Positions 62,702 to 64,000 of a stretch of DNA of 64,000 nt are shown here, in pieces (position 1 is the first letter of the stretch; the number at the start of each line of letters is the position of its first letter). The stretch is from assembly GCF_000729995.1 (NCBI RefSeq), contig NZ_JNFG01000214.1, positions 372,001 through 436,000 of the forward strand. The letters run 5' to 3'. The DNA comes from Caballeronia sordidicola (GTDB taxonomy: Bacteria > Pseudomonadota > Gammaproteobacteria > Burkholderiales > Burkholderiaceae). A program made the translations under genes and the position numbers. The notes beneath the pieces were generated by a model, which saw nothing but the letters and a program-made list of their open reading frames with translations, was not told the DNA's origin and made no database searches.

Positions 62702-63346
62702 ATGTCTACCGAAACGCATTTTTACGAACCGCACGCCGGGCACGGCCTCGCTCACGATCCGTTTAACGCGATCGTTGGACCGAGGCCGATTGGATGGATA
62801 TCGACTGTGTCGAAGGACGAAGTCCTCAATCTTGCGCCATACAGCTTCTTCAATGCATTTTCGTACAATCCGCACATAATCGGTTTCGCGAGCTTAGGCC
62901 GCAAGGACACTCTTCGCAACATCGAGCGAACCGGAGAGTTTGTGTGGAACCTGGCAACACGGGCTTTGGCCGACGCGATGAACGCGACCTGCGCCGAGGT
63001 CGACAGCGGCATCAGCGAGTTTTCTTTGTCCGGCTTGACGCCGACGCCGTCAAGGCTGGTGGCCGGGCCGCGGGTCGATGAAAGCCCCGTTTCGTTCGAA
63101 TGCAGATGCACGCAAATCGTTAGGTTAGTGGATGTTGCGGGCACCTCGATTCCGACTTGGGTGATCCTTGGTGAAGTGATCGGTGTTCATATATCGAAGG
63201 CATTGCTAATCGACGGAGTCTACAGGACGGAAACTGCACGTCCGATTCTACGAGCGGGAGGCGCTGGTGATTATTTTGAGATTTCCGAGGAAGGTCGATT
63301 CACAATGGAGCGACCCAAAGTGTCGCGTCCGGTTTCGCCTGTTTAG
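62702..63346 (+). CDS. Flavin reductase-like FMN-binding protein
   Basis: 214 residues from ATG 62702. Split-barrel family: FNAIVGPRPIGWISTVSKDE, NLAPYSFFNAFSYNPHIIGF, TGEFVWNLATRALAD and VDESPVSFECRCTQIV. It parallels the protein at 41243-41857. It is 28 bases behind the reductase gene, so in the same operon, but anthranilate dioxygenase does not need a flavin reductase, so its role is unclear. Confidence 0.88.
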   Translation: MSTETHFYEPHAGHGLAHDPFNAIVGPRPIGWISTVSKDEVLNLAPYSFFNAFSYNPHIIGFASLGRKDTLRNIERTGEFVWNLATRALADAMNATCAEVDSGISEFSLSGLTPTPSRLVAGPRVDESPVSFECRCTQIVRLVDVAGTSIPTWVILGEVIGVHISKALLIDGVYRTETARPILRAGGAGDYFEISEEGRFTMERPKVSRPVSPV

Positions 63347-63517
63347 TGGTAAGCGCGTTGTCCGGAATTCGGACGTTAGAAGATTGGCGCCCTCCAAATC
63401 GATTGACAAAATGAAGGCGAGAAATACTAATTAATTTTGAAAACGAAATAAAGCTTATTGATTTATGAAATAACCTTAAACATTTCGTATATCTAACAAA
63501 TTGTAAAGGAGACGGCG

Positions 63518-64000
63518 ATGAAAGAAAATCGAGTTGATATCGTGGTGTACGACATTATAAAAGCTGTTCGGGAGGTCATGTTAAAACACGATGTCACACA
63601 CAGCGAATATCTGGCAGCGCAGGCGTTTCTGGCAACGTTCCTGTCTGCTCCGGCGTACGAGATTCCGCTTGCATTGGATATATTCTTCGATGCCACGGTG
63701 CACGATGCCGAGATGACGCATCGGAAAGGGTCTATGACGAACACTCAGGGCCCGTATTTCAAGGGGGACTGTCCAACGGTTACCACCGAACTCAAGGTGC
63801 TCCCTGAGAAGAACGGTGATCCTTTGATCATTGAGGGGCGCGTGATGGACGTGGACGGCCGCCCGATTCCAGGTGCCGAGCTCTTCGTGTGGCATTCGGA
63901 CCCGGACGGAAATTACAGCGGCTTTTGTGACTATATGCCAAAAAACGACTACTATCGCGGCCGTGTACATATTCCGGAGGACGGGAATTTCCGATTGCTA
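63518..64000 (+). CDS. Intradiol ring-cleavage dioxygenase (catechol 1,2-dioxygenase type), C-terminus beyond the right edge
   Basis: The first 161 residues are visible from ATG 63518 (AAAGGAGA upstream). An N-terminal helical dimer domain (IIKAVREVMLKHDVTHSEYL), then MTNTQGPYFKGDCPTV with the first Fe(III) Tyr, RVMDVDGRPIPGAELFVWHS and KNDYYRGRVHIP with another ligand Tyr region. Catechol 1,2-dioxygenases and hydroxyquinol 1,2-dioxygenases share this layout. Because anthranilate dioxygenase produces catechol, CatA-type activity giving cis,cis-muconate is most likely. The gene leaves the window. Confidence 0.88.
   Translation, partial: MKENRVDIVVYDIIKAVREVMLKHDVTHSEYLAAQAFLATFLSAPAYEIPLALDIFFDATVHDAEMTHRKGSMTNTQGPYFKGDCPTVTTELKVLPEKNGDPLIIEGRVMDVDGRPIPGAELFVWHSDPDGNYSGFCDYMPKNDYYRGRVHIPEDGNFRLL

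Noticed and set aside
1..64000. CRISPR arrays, tRNA or rRNA genes
   Set aside because: No regularly spaced repeats and no cloverleaf or rRNA-like stretches were seen on reading; a covariance search was not possible.

Overview
The window looks like chromosomal or megaplasmid DNA of a soil betaproteobacterium in the Burkholderiaceae (Burkholderia, Paraburkholderia or Caballeronia type). The porins, the three-component anthranilate dioxygenase set, the kynurenine operon, the many LysR, GntR and AraC regulators and the IS families all fit that group; genus is an inference. It is an accessory, catabolic region: two aromatic/amino-acid degradation blocks separated by a transport/PLP-enzyme block and a large amount of mobile-element debris.

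Layout. 1-2.8 kb: a LivK-type binding protein running off the left edge, with a sigma-54 promoter and a divergent sigma-54 activator. 3-5.4 kb: broken IS630 element, CoA-transferase scraps, a degraded small-gene pair and a porin scrap. 5.9-7.7 kb: MFS transporter and a small secreted peptide with a repeated YGCAWVP motif. 7.7-10.1 kb: LysR regulator and an Aer-like chemoreceptor. 10.5-26.9 kb: a large aromatic catabolic cluster. It holds a meta-pathway tail (hydratase, hydrolase, acetaldehyde dehydrogenase, aldolase), two paralogous GntR regulators, a CarAa-type Rieske oxygenase with FAD reductase and Rieske ferredoxin, a VOC protein, a 2-hydroxyacid dehydrogenase, a phthalate-type Rieske oxygenase, a LysR regulator, a one-piece LigB dioxygenase, an aspartate-dehydrogenase-like protein, a LigA/LigB-type extradiol dioxygenase and a meta-cleavage hydrolase, and it ends in a clear terminator. 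26.9-31.7 kb: IS4/IS5-like, IS110 and IS6 remnants, then an apparently intact IS91-type transposase/tyrosine recombinase pair. 32.3-34.8 kb: a second, diverged copy of the porin-MFS-peptide module. 35.2-40.9 kb: polar amino-acid ABC transporter, class V PLP enzyme and LysR. 40.9-44.4 kb: flavin reductase with an MFS scrap, an ISL3 element, and an intact copy of the small-gene pair. 44.8-50.1 kb: LivK-type binding protein, dCache chemoreceptor, porin. 50.5-57.8 kb: tryptophan-to-anthranilate kynurenine operon with permease, MocR and AraC regulators. 57.9-64 kb: three-component anthranilate dioxygenase genes, a LysR regulator, a flavin reductase and the start of an intradiol (catechol 1,2-) dioxygenase.

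How they work together. The right-hand block can plausibly carry tryptophan through N-formylkynurenine, kynurenine and anthranilate to catechol and cis,cis-muconate. The left-hand cluster resembles the carbazole logic (CarAa-type oxygenase, CarBaBb-type ring cleavage, CarC-type hydrolase, CarDFE-type tail), a scheme that also releases anthranilate when the substrate is carbazole. It carries extra enzymes not in that scheme, so its true substrate is unknown. Three of its promoter regions share a 17-bp palindrome, TTGnnnACnGTnnnCAA, that fits control by the two GntR proteins encoded inside it.
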